A stretch of DNA of 63,120 nucleotides from Burkholderiales bacterium (GTDB lineage Bacteria > Pseudomonadota > Gammaproteobacteria > Burkholderiales > Burkholderiaceae_C), in NCBI GenBank assembly GCA_026400275.1, contig JAPLPK010000039.1, forward strand, positions 1 through 63,120. The letters are read 5' to 3'. Shown piece after piece: positions 43,185 through 51,820 of this stretch (the stretch's first letter is position 1; each line of letters starts with the position of its first letter). The position numbers and the translations under genes were made by a program. The notes beneath the pieces are model-generated. The model made no database searches and was not told the DNA's origin. It saw only the letters and a list, made by a program, of their open reading frames with translations.

Positions 43185-43945
43185 ATATTGACCTCTGCCT
43201 GGTCGGCATAGGCACCGGCAACCCCGACCACGTGACCCGCCAAGGCGTGAAGGCGCTGAATGCGGCCGACCTCATCCTGGTGCCCCACAAAGGCGAGGGC
43301 AAAGCCGACCTGGCCGAACTGCGCCTGCAGCTGTGCCAGGAGCTGGTGACCAACCCCGCCACCCAAGTGGTGCAGTTCGACATGCCGGTGCGCGACGCCG
43401 AAGACCCCGACTACCCCGCCGCCGTGAACCGCTGGCACGACGCGATTGCCCAGGTCTGGCTGGCCACCATCCGCAGCCACCTGCCCACCGGTGGCCGTGT
43501 AGCCCTGCTGGTATGGGGCGACCCCTCGCTGTACGACAGTACGCTGCGCATCGCCGACCGCCTAGCCCTGCAGCTACCGCTGAAGGTATCTGTGGTGCCT
43601 GGCATCACCGCCCTGCAAGCGCTGACCGCCGCGCACGCCATCGCGCTCAACGACATCAACGCCCCCGTCACCATCACCACCGGCCGCCAGCTGCGCGACC
43701 ACGGCTGGCCCGACAGTGCCGACACCGTGGCCGTGATGTTGGACGGGGCCTGTGCGTTTCAGCACTTGGCACCCGAGGGCATCACCATTTGGTGGGGTGC
43801 CTACCTGGGTATGGCGCAGCAGATTTACATCGCGGGCCCGCTGGCCGAGGTGAGCGAGAAGATTCAGGCGGAGCGCCAGGCCGCGCGGGCTGCGCATGGG
43901 TGGATCATGGATACGTATTTGATGCGGCGGAATTTTCGAGTCTGA
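43181..43945 (+). CDS. cobF: Precorrin-6A synthase (deacetylating)
   Basis: 254-aa methyltransferase specific to the aerobic pathway; it methylates C1 and releases the acetyl fragment from precorrin-5. [57 protein letters not shown] and [20 protein letters not shown] are conserved. GTG 43181 overlaps the cobM stop. Last gene of the block. Confidence 0.93.
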   Translation: MNIDLCLVGIGTGNPDHVTRQGVKALNAADLILVPHKGEGKADLAELRLQLCQELVTNPATQVVQFDMPVRDAEDPDYPAAVNRWHDAIAQVWLATIRSHLPTGGRVALLVWGDPSLYDSTLRIADRLALQLPLKVSVVPGITALQALTAAHAIALNDINAPVTITTGRQLRDHGWPDSADTVAVMLDGACAFQHLAPEGITIWWGAYLGMAQQIYIAGPLAEVSEKIQAERQAARAAHGWIMDTYLMRRNFRV

Positions 43946-44138
43946 CAGACCGCTGGGTCTGCAAAGCAGCAGCTGCACACAACCAAGCGGAAGCTCGGCG
44001 AACGCGGCGATCTGGCTTGGTTGCGACAAACCGCCAAGCTCGCCTATCTACCTACCGAGGAAACGGACGAACGGACGATCACCCTCAGCGCGTGCAGAAA
44101 TGAGAAACGGGCTCAAGCAACAGATTGGGGGCGCATGC
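43946..44138. other. Gap after cobF
   Basis: 193 bp. CAGACC/GGTCTG (43948-43963) makes a short hairpin behind cobF. The plus strand then has an open frame of about 60 codons (from 43984, KLGERGDLAWLRQTAKLAYL) without a start and with no recognised product; it may be a gene remnant. Nothing else seen. Confidence 0.35.
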
Positions 44139-44720
44139 TTATCGCGGATCAATCACATCGAACTCGAACTGCACCGGCGCGGAGTTTTCGATGAACGCGG
44201 TGATCAGGTAGTGGCCAGGAGGATCGCCATCAGCCACGTCCCATGACTTGGAAATCGTGCCGTTGTACACCGTCAGGGTCACATCCAGCGAAATCGTCTT
44301 GCGATCCGCCGAGGTGCCGTAAGGCTGTCCACCGGCGCCCCACGTCTTCGGCGGTTCCGGCAGTGTCATGCGTTCAAGAACGCGGACCTTGCCGGCCATC
44401 TGGTTGAGTTTCAGTATCCACCCGTAGTTTTGGTTAACGATCCGGGGGACTGTGTTGGAAACCTTGAAGTCCAACACGTCATTGTTCGGGGCGAGCTTGA
44501 AGAGCCCGAAGACCGCATCCAGCGGACACACTCCACGGGCTGTCGGATCGACCGCGCAAGCCTTGAATACGGCCGCATTGGACTCCGAGATGGACCCATG
44601 CGACGCGGCGGAAATCGGGGAGCCATTGAACCCGGGCGGCAAAGCGCTAGCCGTCTGAGCGTCCACGTGGCCGCAGGTGACAGCGGCGAAAAGGACAAGA
44701 AGCTGGCGAAGATGTTTCAT
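44139..44720 (-). CDS. Secreted protein of unknown function
   Basis: 193 aa, not recognised. MKHLRQLLVLFAAVTCGHVDAQ is a clear signal peptide, so ATG 44720 is preferred over the open frame up to 44816. The mature part has two Cys pairs (ACAVDPTARGVCPLD) and a beta-rich domain (TISLDVTLTVYNGTISKSWD, GHYLITAFIENSAPVQFEFD), so it is probably periplasmic or exported. Flanked by non-coding or remnant DNA on both sides and not linked to either neighbouring operon. Confidence 0.65.
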   Translation of the reverse strand: MKHLRQLLVLFAAVTCGHVDAQTASALPPGFNGSPISAASHGSISESNAAVFKACAVDPTARGVCPLDAVFGLFKLAPNNDVLDFKVSNTVPRIVNQNYGWILKLNQMAGKVRVLERMTLPEPPKTWGAGGQPYGTSADRKTISLDVTLTVYNGTISKSWDVADGDPPGHYLITAFIENSAPVQFEFDVIDPR

Positions 44721-45085
44721 GGTGGATGCGGCTCGGCAAAAGACTATCGGCACCTGGCTGAACGCAGCAAAGTCTATCCGCAGACCGACGGCCCACGGGG
44801 GCGCTTTCGGGTGCACGCAATGCGTCGATGTCTGATTGCGCTCGAAGGGCCGCCTTCTACCTTTTACTGGCTACCGACCTGAAGGTCCCCCAAAGTCACC
44901 TCAGCAGCCCATCCAAAGCATCTGCGATAGCTTGACCTTGTTCCGCAAGAGCCAGTTGCGCAATGTAAATTGCGGCATCAAAGCCGCACGCAGCCTGTAT
45001 TTATCGCACCCGCACATTTAAAGGAAAAGTGCTCCTAGCGCAGGTAATACCTTCGCTAGAAGCTACTATTTTGATAGCAATAAGC
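44721..45085. other. Non-coding stretch before asfC
   Basis: 365 bp without a credible gene. The first part is upstream of the secreted-protein gene. The end holds a nearly ideal two-hairpin repeat (45024-45082) just behind the asfC stop. Confidence 0.5.
45024..45082 (+). repeat. Two-hairpin repeat, copy 8 (behind asfC)
   Basis: CTAGCGCAGGTAATACCTTC GCTAG then AGCTACTATTTTGATAGCAA. Hairpin 1 carries one mismatch (CCTTCGC); hairpin 2 is GCTA/TAGC. Lies 4 bp behind the asfC stop codon. Confidence 0.85.
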
Positions 45086-46072
45086 TCACACCTTCCACTG
45101 CGCAATATTGAAGTCTTGCTTGATCAGGTTTTCCCCCAAAAGGAAGACCTTGATGTCCTCCAGGGCCTGCAAGCCAGTGGCTGGATAGGCCTCATCCGGG
45201 AACCGGGAAACAGGGTAGGACTCTTTCACGACCGCGACCGGGAAGCCCGATGCATCTGCGTGGAAGCTGTAGTACCGGTCCGGGTCTTTGCGGATATCGG
45301 CGATGGCCGCGCGCCGGGCCCGTAGCCAGGCCGCTCCCAGAGTGGGTGCATTGGCCAGCGCTTTGCCAGAGGCCACGATGACCGCGCTGCCGCGCAGGCT
45401 GGGGTGTCTGTCGGCTTCGTCGATGACCGGGTAACCCCGTGAGGCCAGCAGAGGACCGGTGTTGATCGGCGCGGCAAAAGCAGCCACGCTGCCCTTCTCC
45501 AGCCCCACCTCGCCATCGCGTGGAAGCATGTACACCACCTTGGTGGTTTTCAAGATCCCAGCCTCTTTCAACAGACCCAGCACGTAGCGGTGCATATAGG
45601 AACCCAGCGCCACGGCGACGACTTTGCCCTCCAGTTCTTTGACCGTTTTGACGCCGCCTTGCGGTGTCAGCAGCCACACATTCATGCCCAGGTTGTCAAA
45701 GCCAATGAGCTTGCCGTCCACGCCACGCGACTTGGCCACCACGGCAGGCGTGTCGCCATAGATGCCTACATCCAGAGAGCCGGCAGCGAGCGCCTCGTTC
45801 AGGTCCGGGCCATTGGGAAACACATGGGTTGACACCTCGGTGTAACCCAAGGGCGCCAATTCGCGCACCAAATGGCCTTGCGCCAGCGCATAGCCAGATG
45901 CAGAGCCCGGCTTCTTTCCAGGGCCGATGAAACCGAGCCGCAATACACTGCTCTGCGCCTGTGCCACGGCGGGCAAGGCTGCGCTGGCGACCGCCGCAGC
46001 GCCACCGACGAGCAGGTTGCGCCGGGAAAGAAGCGCGTTAGAGGGTGTAGGGTAATGGGTCCATGTACGCAT
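45086..46072 (-). CDS. asfC: ABC transporter substrate-binding protein of the asf locus (Tat-type signal)
   Basis: 328-aa periplasmic binding protein of the SsuA/NrtA type. Twin-arginine-like signal LLSRRNLLVGGAAAVASAAL then the mature LRLGFIGPGKKPGS, GSLDVGIYGDTPAVVAKSRG and VVAVALGSYMHRYVLGLLK. ATG 46072 overlaps the ferredoxin stop (ATGA). The order flavoprotein, ferredoxin, binding protein matches the asfABC locus known for sulfur-regulated arylsulfonate use in Pseudomonas and Comamonadaceae. The symbol rests on that synteny. No permease or ATPase gene lies nearby. Confidence 0.75.
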   Translation of the reverse strand: MRTWTHYPTPSNALLSRRNLLVGGAAAVASAALPAVAQAQSSVLRLGFIGPGKKPGSASGYALAQGHLVRELAPLGYTEVSTHVFPNGPDLNEALAAGSLDVGIYGDTPAVVAKSRGVDGKLIGFDNLGMNVWLLTPQGGVKTVKELEGKVVAVALGSYMHRYVLGLLKEAGILKTTKVVYMLPRDGEVGLEKGSVAAFAAPINTGPLLASRGYPVIDEADRHPSLRGSAVIVASGKALANAPTLGAAWLRARRAAIADIRKDPDRYYSFHADASGFPVAVVKESYPVSRFPDEAYPATGLQALEDIKVFLLGENLIKQDFNIAQWKV

Positions 46073-46401
46073 CAATGCACTCTTTTCAGTAACTCAAAAC
46101 TCATGTCACCGCCAGCCGTCGGCTGGCGCCCCTTGCCCCAACCGATGGTGCTGCGGTAGCTGCCAATCAGCGACTGCACCAAGGGATCGCTCTCGGAAAC
46201 CGGTGCGCTCTGGTCCGCGTTCGGAGCCACATACAGCGCGTCTTCCGGACAATACAGCTCACACATAAAGCAGGTCTGGCAGTCAGACTGGCGCGCAATG
46301 CGCGGGGGCGCGGATGCCACCGCTTCAAACACATTGGTAGGGCAGGCGTGCACGCAGATATTGCAGCCGGTGCAGCGCTCGGGGCTGACGATTTCGATCA
46401 T
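46072..46401 (-). CDS. asfB: Two [4Fe-4S] ferredoxin of the asf locus
   Basis: 109-aa ferredoxin with two CxxCxxCxxxCP clusters: CTGCNICVHACP near the start and CQTCFMCELYCP at about residues 41-52. It probably passes electrons to or from the flavoprotein encoded upstream. It overlaps the flavoprotein stop by 4 bp and the binding-protein start by 3 bp, so the three are tightly coupled. Confidence 0.8.
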   Translation of the reverse strand: MIEIVSPERCTGCNICVHACPTNVFEAVASAPPRIARQSDCQTCFMCELYCPEDALYVAPNADQSAPVSESDPLVQSLIGSYRSTIGWGKGRQPTAGGDMSFELLKRVH

Positions 46402-48014
46402 GCCGCAACCCCTTCGCTGCGCACCCAGACGGCATCCAGGCCGCCTGCGACCAAGCGGTGCTGCTGCCCCGGATCCAAGGCCTGGTGATCGGCACGGCGG
46501 GCCATGCCACGGGTTTCGCTACGGGCCAGCGCACTGCGGTACATCCAGCGCGATGTGGCCAACATGCCAAGCGCTTCGCGCGAACGTACGCTGTCTGTCG
46601 CGCCGGCAGCGGGTGCGCTGTGTTGCAGCCGCTCCCACAGCGCGTCGAGACGCACCAGCGAGTCCTGCAGCAGGTCCTGGCTGCGCGTCCAGTTGCGCTC
46701 GTAGGGAAAGACTTCGGCCTGTACCGCGCGAATCACCTCCTCCGCATCCCAACGCGTATGGCCGGCTGTGCGCAGGCCATTGCGCCCGGCATACAACAAG
46801 TGTTGCTTGTGCAGACTGTGACCACCTGACTGCTGCCGGCTGAAGTCCGCAGCCCCTGCGCCCGCCCAGAAGCCGGATGACAAAGCCCAGGCGGCGTTGT
46901 GGCTGCCCCCGCCGGTGAAGCCTCCGCAAATCAGCTCACGGGTGGCCGCATCACCGGCCGCATACAGCCCGGGCACGTTGGTGGCACAGCTGCTATCTTC
47001 AATGCGCAGCCCGCCGGTGCCCCGCACAGTTCCCTCCAGGCGCAAAGTCACCGGAAAGTGCTGCGTAAACGGGTCGATGCCGCGCCGATCAAAGGACAGA
47101 AAGAAGTTTGGCTGGGCCGTACGCATCCAGGCCCTGATCTGCCCATCGGCACGGTCCAGGCGCGCCAATACCTGCTCGGTCTGCAAGGTTTTGGCAATGA
47201 TGCTGCGGCCCCTGGCCGAGCCCGCGCCTTCTAGCTCGGTGCCATCGGCGTGGTAGAAGGTCGCCCAGTTGTAGAACAGTGATTTGGTAATGGACGAGAA
47301 CGCGGGGCCCAGGCCATAGGCGTTGGAGAACTCCATGCCCGACAGCTCTGCGCCAGCTTCGGCCGCCATCAGCAAGCCCTCGCCCGTCAATACATTGCAG
47401 CCCAGCGCACGGCTCAAAAATGCGCAACCGCCGGTAGCCATCACCACGGCCCCCGCCCGCACAACCCAGCTGTCACCGGTCTGCCGGTTCACACCCCGTG
47501 CACCCTGCACTGCACCGGATGCGCTGACCAGCAACTCCAGCGCCGGGCTGTGGTCCAGAATACGCGCGCCGGATTCTTTAACCCGCTTGCGCATCAGGCG
47601 CATGTACTCAGGTCCTTGCAAGGATGTGCGCTGCTGCTGCCCCTCGGCATCCACTGGAAAGGGGTAACCCCATTCGGCCAGCTGCTCGACGTTCTTCCAG
47701 GTTTGCTCCAGCACCCGGTCCATCCACACATGCTCGGCCAGCTGCCCGCCCATGGCAAAGCGGCTGGCCTTGGCCTGCTCGCGGGCTTCCGTGCCGGGTG
47801 GTACATACCAAACGCCGGTACCAGAGGGCGCCGTGGCACCCGAAGTGCCGCAATAGCCTTTGTCGGCCAGCACCACGCTGGCACCTCTGGCCCGCGCACT
47901 GACCGCCGCCCAAGCCCCCGCAGGGCCGCCCCCCAAAACCAGCACATCCACATCGAACTGCTGTGTGCCGTCCGTGGCAGAGTGCCATGCTCGATCCATA
48001 TCTCGTGTACCCAT
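46398..48014 (-). CDS. asfA: FAD-dependent reductase of the asf locus (fumarate reductase-like flavoprotein)
   Basis: 538-aa flavoprotein with the FAD Rossmann motif DVLVLGGGPAGAWAAVSARA, a fumarate reductase/adenylylsulfate reductase-like catalytic region and the second FAD segment VPGLYAAGDAATRELICGGF. AsfA is required with AsfB for use of arylsulfonates as sulfur source in Pseudomonas putida; the reaction itself is unresolved. ATG 48014 has AGGGG seven bases before it; a TTG at 48047 would extend the frame by 11 codons. It diverges from a sugar-type MFS gene. Confidence 0.78.
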   Translation of the reverse strand: MGTRDMDRAWHSATDGTQQFDVDVLVLGGGPAGAWAAVSARARGASVVLADKGYCGTSGATAPSGTGVWYVPPGTEAREQAKASRFAMGGQLAEHVWMDRVLEQTWKNVEQLAEWGYPFPVDAEGQQQRTSLQGPEYMRLMRKRVKESGARILDHSPALELLVSASGAVQGARGVNRQTGDSWVVRAGAVVMATGGCAFLSRALGCNVLTGEGLLMAAEAGAELSGMEFSNAYGLGPAFSSITKSLFYNWATFYHADGTELEGAGSARGRSIIAKTLQTEQVLARLDRADGQIRAWMRTAQPNFFLSFDRRGIDPFTQHFPVTLRLEGTVRGTGGLRIEDSSCATNVPGLYAAGDAATRELICGGFTGGGSHNAAWALSSGFWAGAGAADFSRQQSGGHSLHKQHLLYAGRNGLRTAGHTRWDAEEVIRAVQAEVFPYERNWTRSQDLLQDSLVRLDALWERLQHSAPAAGATDSVRSREALGMLATSRWMYRSALARSETRGMARRADHQALDPGQQHRLVAGGLDAVWVRSEGVAA

Positions 48015-48231
48015 TGCGTGCCCCTTACGTTGCAAGTTCACCGGCAATGCTAGTAGCCGATGTGCGGCTCACCAACGAACAAATCCTTCCATCGATATAT
48101 GAAACTTTGGCGTGGGGGTGCCAAAACAAGTGGGCCTATCCAAGCGGCGAATGGTGTTTTTAATAAACCGTTAATATTTGGCCTTCGCTCGGGCGCGCAA
48201 GGTGCCTGGCAATGACCAATTTGCCTAATTT
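48015..48231. promoter_or_regulatory. Divergent promoter region of asfA with conserved split motif
   Basis: 217 bp between asfA and the MFS gene, AT-rich at 48150-48175. CATCGATAT-AT-GAAACTTTG at 48090-48109 recurs with a slightly longer spacer in the other organosulfur divergent region (54937-54958), at nearly the same distance (about 80 nt) from the minus-strand gene's start. Likely a common regulator site. Confidence 0.55.
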
Positions 48232-49491
48232 ATGTCCCATCGTTACACCCGGCCGCTCACGGTCCTGACCTCGCTCTTTTTCATGTGGGGTCTGATCACC
48301 TCGCTCAACGACATCCTGATACCGCACCTGAAGGCGATGTTCTCGCTGACCTATGTGCAGGCCATGCTGATCCAGTTTTGCTTCTTCACCGCCTACTTCG
48401 TGGTGTCCATGCCCGCTGGTGCGCTGCTGCGCCGCATTGGCTACCAACGGGGCATTACCGTGGGGCTGTGCACGATAGGCATAGGCTGCCTGCTGTTCTA
48501 CCCGGCGGCTGAACTGCAGGCCTACCCCTTCTTCCTGGGCGCCTTGTTTGTGCTGGCGGCTGGTATTACGCTGGTGCAGGTCGCCGCCAATCCCTATGTC
48601 ACCTTGCTGGGCGACCACGCCACGGCTTCCAGCCGCCTGAACCTGACGCAGGCCTTCAACTCACTGGGCGCCACCCTGGGCCCGCTGATTGGCGCTGTCA
48701 CCATCCTGGGCGCAGCCGACCATGCGGCCGACATGGCGAAGTCGGCAGATAGCGTGCAGGGCCCGTACCTGGTGCTGGCCGCCGTGCTGTTCGTGCTGGC
48801 GGCCGTGGTGTCCATGTTCAAGCTGCCCGACGCCCGCGCGATTGAGGACAACGCCCCAGCATCGCACCCTGGCAGTGCCAACGACAGCATTTGGGCGCAC
48901 CGCCATCTAGTGCTGGGCGCATTGGGCATCTTTACCTATGTGGGTGCCGAGGTCAGCGTGGGCAGCTTCCTGGTCAACCTGATGAGCGAGCCCGCCGTGG
49001 GTGGGCTGACGCATGTGCAAGCCGGCAAGTACCTTGCCATGTACTGGGGTGCGGCCATGGTGGGGCGCTTTGCGGGCTCTGCGCTGATGCAGCGCGTGGC
49101 AGCCAACCGGGTGCTGGCGGCGGCAGCACTGGTCAACGCGGTGCTGATAGGCGCGGCCATGGCCGTGGGCGGCCCGTTTGCCATGTGGGCCCTGCTGCTG
49201 ACCGGACTGTTCAACTCGATCATATTCCCCACGATTTTCTCGCTGGCATTGGAAGGCCTGGGGCATTTGACCAGCCAGGGCTCGGGCCTGCTGTGCATGG
49301 CGATTGTGGGCGGCGCGGTGGTGCCGCTGTTGCAGGCAGCGCTGGCCGACAAGCTGAGCCTGCTGCTGTCCTTCATCGTGCCTTTGCTGTGCTTTCTGTA
49401 CATCGGCTTCTACGGGTCCAGGGGCTACCGCCCGGTAGCCGTGCAAGAAGCCGCCGACGCAGCGCCTGCACCACGCACAGTGACGGCCTGA
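48232..49491 (+). CDS. MFS transporter, FucP/GluP sugar type
   Basis: 419-aa twelve-helix transporter related to L-fucose permease FucP (FFMWGLITSLNDILIPHLKA, FFTAYFVVSMPAGALLRRIG, AANPYVTLLGDHATASSRLN, SQGSGLLCMAIVGGAVVPLL). Family members import sugars by proton symport. Here it is divergent from the asf operon and may import a sulfonated sugar or carbohydrate, but the substrate is unknown. Confidence 0.87.
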   Translation: MSHRYTRPLTVLTSLFFMWGLITSLNDILIPHLKAMFSLTYVQAMLIQFCFFTAYFVVSMPAGALLRRIGYQRGITVGLCTIGIGCLLFYPAAELQAYPFFLGALFVLAAGITLVQVAANPYVTLLGDHATASSRLNLTQAFNSLGATLGPLIGAVTILGAADHAADMAKSADSVQGPYLVLAAVLFVLAAVVSMFKLPDARAIEDNAPASHPGSANDSIWAHRHLVLGALGIFTYVGAEVSVGSFLVNLMSEPAVGGLTHVQAGKYLAMYWGAAMVGRFAGSALMQRVAANRVLAAAALVNAVLIGAAMAVGGPFAMWALLLTGLFNSIIFPTIFSLALEGLGHLTSQGSGLLCMAIVGGAVVPLLQAALADKLSLLLSFIVPLLCFLYIGFYGSRGYRPVAVQEAADAAPAPRTVTA

Positions 49492-49542
49492 CAACCGCCT
49501 GGCGGCAGCCGGCAACCACGCCCTACGGTCCGCAGGAATTTA

Positions 49543-49602
49543 TATAAAAAGTGGCTCCAGCGCAGATATAAACTGCGCTGCAAGCTACTTTTTAGATAGC
49601 AA
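49543..49602 (+). repeat. Two-hairpin repeat, copy 9 (behind the MFS gene)
   Basis: CCAGCGCAGATATAAACTGC GCTG then AGCTACTTTTTAGATAGCAA. Hairpin 1 GCGCAG/CTGCGC perfect; hairpin 2 GCTA/TAGC perfect. Confidence 0.85.
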
Positions 49603-49681
49603 CGCCCCTCCAGGCCGGACCACACCGACCCACGGGTCTTCGCGCCGAAACGACGCTTGCCCGTGTGGCACATTTGTCCCC

Positions 49682-50743
49682 ATGTTCACCCGCTTCTTTC
49701 ACACAACCCCACTGGCTTGGTGGGGCGTTCTGCTCCCGGTGAGTGCAGCGCTGGCCTGGCTTCTGACCGCAATCCATCTGCCTGCCGGGGTGTTGTTGGG
49801 CTGCATGTTGGTGGGGATTGTGCTGTCGGCCAGGGACATTCAGCTGCACATCCCGCCTACCCTGTTTGCTTTGGCGCAGGGCGTGCTCGGCTGTCTGATG
49901 GCCCACAGCCTGCAGCCTTCGGCGCTGGGCAAGGTGGCGGCCAATTGGCCCCTCTTTGTGCTGGTGACGGGCTCGGTGATTGCGGCCAGCGCGGTGTTGG
50001 GCTGGGTCTTGATGCGCCGCAAGATTTTCCCGGGCACCACGGCTGTGTGGGGGCTGGCACCCGGCGCGGCCTCGGCCATGGTGTTGATGGCCGAGTCTTA
50101 CGGGGCGGATACGCGGCTGGTGGCGTTCATGCAGTATTTGCGGGTGGCCATGGTGACGGCAACAGCCGCACTGGTGGCACGCATATTTGCCCCGCACACC
50201 GGCCCGTCCGTGGTGGCCGGCATGCACTGGTTCACGGTGGACAACCCGGCCAACGTAGCGCTGACGATGCTGCTGGCATTTGGGGGCGCTTTGGTCGCCC
50301 GCAGGCTGCATATTCCCGCTGGCGCCATGGTGTTGCCCTTGTTGCTGGGCAGCGCATTGCAGGCGACGGGGCTGCTGGTGATTGAACTGCCAGGCGCCTT
50401 GCTGGCCGTGGCCTATGCACTGATTGGCTGGAGCATCGGGCTGCGCTTTACGCGCGCCATTCTGAAACATGCCTTGCGGGCATTGCCGCATGTGATGGGG
50501 TCGATTGTGGCCTTGATGGCTGTGGGCATCGCGATTGCGACCGCGTTGTCCTGGCTGTCTGGCATTGATCCGCTCACCGCCTATCTGGCGACCAGCCCGG
50601 GCGGCGCGGATTCGGTGGCGGTGATTGCCGCCACCAGCGCGGTAGACGCCAGTTTTGTGATGGCCATGCAGCTAGCCCGGTTCCTGATGGTGCTGGTGCT
50701 GGGGCCACAGGTGTCCAAGTTTGTAGCTACCCGGTCTGCGTAA
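49682..50743 (+). CDS. AbrB-family membrane protein (AmoA-like, COG3180)
   Basis: 353-aa integral membrane protein with about ten hydrophobic segments arranged as a duplication; the family (PF05145) is often mis-titled ammonia monooxygenase. LPAGVLLGCMLVGIVLSARD and HIPAGAMVLPLLLGSALQAT are the equivalent segments of the two halves, and GLAPGAASAMVLMAESYGAD and TSPGGADSVAVIAATSAVDA the paired Gly/Ala-rich motifs. Probably a transporter or efflux/regulatory protein; substrate unknown. It is followed directly by a repeat. Confidence 0.85.
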   Translation: MFTRFFHTTPLAWWGVLLPVSAALAWLLTAIHLPAGVLLGCMLVGIVLSARDIQLHIPPTLFALAQGVLGCLMAHSLQPSALGKVAANWPLFVLVTGSVIAASAVLGWVLMRRKIFPGTTAVWGLAPGAASAMVLMAESYGADTRLVAFMQYLRVAMVTATAALVARIFAPHTGPSVVAGMHWFTVDNPANVALTMLLAFGGALVARRLHIPAGAMVLPLLLGSALQATGLLVIELPGALLAVAYALIGWSIGLRFTRAILKHALRALPHVMGSIVALMAVGIAIATALSWLSGIDPLTAYLATSPGGADSVAVIAATSAVDASFVMAMQLARFLMVLVLGPQVSKFVATRSA

Positions 50744-50802
50744 AAAATGGCCTCCAGCGCAGGCATTACCTGCGCAAGAAGCTATATTTTCAATAGCAAG
50801 AA
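50741..50802 (+). repeat. Two-hairpin repeat, copy 10 (behind the AbrB-family gene)
   Basis: The cleanest copy. Hairpin 1 is GCGCAGG-CATTA-CCTGCGC and hairpin 2 GCTAT-ATTTTCA-ATAGC. It begins at the stop codon TAA of the AbrB-family gene and ends 6 bp before the stop of the convergent binding-protein gene, so it fills a convergent gap, as a bidirectional terminator would. Confidence 0.9.
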
Positions 50803-50808
50803 CCCATT

Positions 50809-51762
50809 TTAAGCAGCCAGGCCAAAGCCGGTATCAAACGTGCCCTTCACGTCCAGCGGCTGCTTGATCAGGCCCACCTGCTGGTAGAAGTCTGCCGTGC
50901 CCTGCTGGTCGGCGATGACCTGGGCGTTGATGGGCACCCACTGCTGCTGGCGGCGTTCAAACTGCAGCTTGGCGGCCTCGGGCGGGATGCCGATGATGCG
51001 CGCCAATGCGGCCGAATAGGCGTCCACATGCTTGTACGACCATTGCTGGGCGCGCACCACGCGCTGCAAGAAGTCCTGCAGCACGGCACGCTTGCTGGAG
51101 ATGGCCGTGTCGGTGGCGGCCAGGTAGCTCAGGCCGGGCAGCAGGCCGCGCCCGCTGACCAGCACGCGGGCGTGGCGGCTGGTTTCGGCCAGGGCGGTGT
51201 ACGGCTCCCAGGTGGCCCAGGCATCGACCGAGCCCTGGGTCAGCGCCAGCTTGGCGTCTGCGGGTGCCAGAAAGCGGAAGTTCACGTCCTCGGGCGCCAG
51301 CCCGGCCTGGGTAATCGCCTTCAGCGTGATGTAGTGGCCGATGGAGCCACGGTTGGTCGCCACGCTGCGGCCCTTCAGGTCGGCCGCGCCCTTCAGCGGC
51401 GAATCGGGCCGCACCAGCACCGCCGTGCCGTAGGAGTCGGATCGGTTCGCGCCGATGGCCTTCACCCGTGCGCCAGCGGCCAGCGCGAAGATCAGCGGGG
51501 CATCGCCGATGGGGCCAGAGTCCACCGCACCAGCGTTCAGCGCCTCGGCCAACGGCGCGGCGGCCGGGAACTCGGCCCACTGGATGTCATAGGCAATGCC
51601 GTCCAGGGCGCCCGCAGCCTCTAGCAGCGCACGCAAGCCGCCCTTCTGGTCGCCGGCCTTGAGCACGGGACGGATTTGTGCAAATGCGGGCAGGGCCAAG
51701 ACAGACGCTGCGCCGACGGCGTGAGTGAGGAACTGGCGACGATGGGTCGGTGGTGTGTGCAT
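50809..51762 (-). CDS. Aliphatic sulfonate-type substrate-binding protein
   Basis: 317-aa SsuA-like periplasmic protein. Signal THRRQFLTHAVGAASVLALP with an RR motif, mature part KAGDQKGGLRALLEAAGALD, FPAAAPLAEALNAGAVDSGP, then LVRPDSPLKGAADLKGRSVA and WATWEPYTALAETSRHARVL. Last gene of the minus-strand operon with the FMN monooxygenase and aldolase. It resembles the binding protein at 56285 more than the other two. Confidence 0.87.
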   Translation of the reverse strand: MHTPPTHRRQFLTHAVGAASVLALPAFAQIRPVLKAGDQKGGLRALLEAAGALDGIAYDIQWAEFPAAAPLAEALNAGAVDSGPIGDAPLIFALAAGARVKAIGANRSDSYGTAVLVRPDSPLKGAADLKGRSVATNRGSIGHYITLKAITQAGLAPEDVNFRFLAPADAKLALTQGSVDAWATWEPYTALAETSRHARVLVSGRGLLPGLSYLAATDTAISSKRAVLQDFLQRVVRAQQWSYKHVDAYSAALARIIGIPPEAAKLQFERRQQQWVPINAQVIADQQGTADFYQQVGLIKQPLDVKGTFDTGFGLAA

Positions 51763-51820
51763 AAAAACCTGGCTTGAATTTCAATATCAATAGCGGCGCG
51801 CTGCGATGGGCTGCTGCCGT

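Noticed and set aside
48205-48225. Sigma-54 type promoter (TGGCA...TTGC) before the MFS gene
   Set aside because: Spacing between the two boxes does not fit the -24/-12 rule.
49682-50743. Ammonia monooxygenase subunit A
   Set aside because: The family is frequently given that name, but the protein is an AbrB-type duplicated membrane protein with no monooxygenase features and no amoBC partners.
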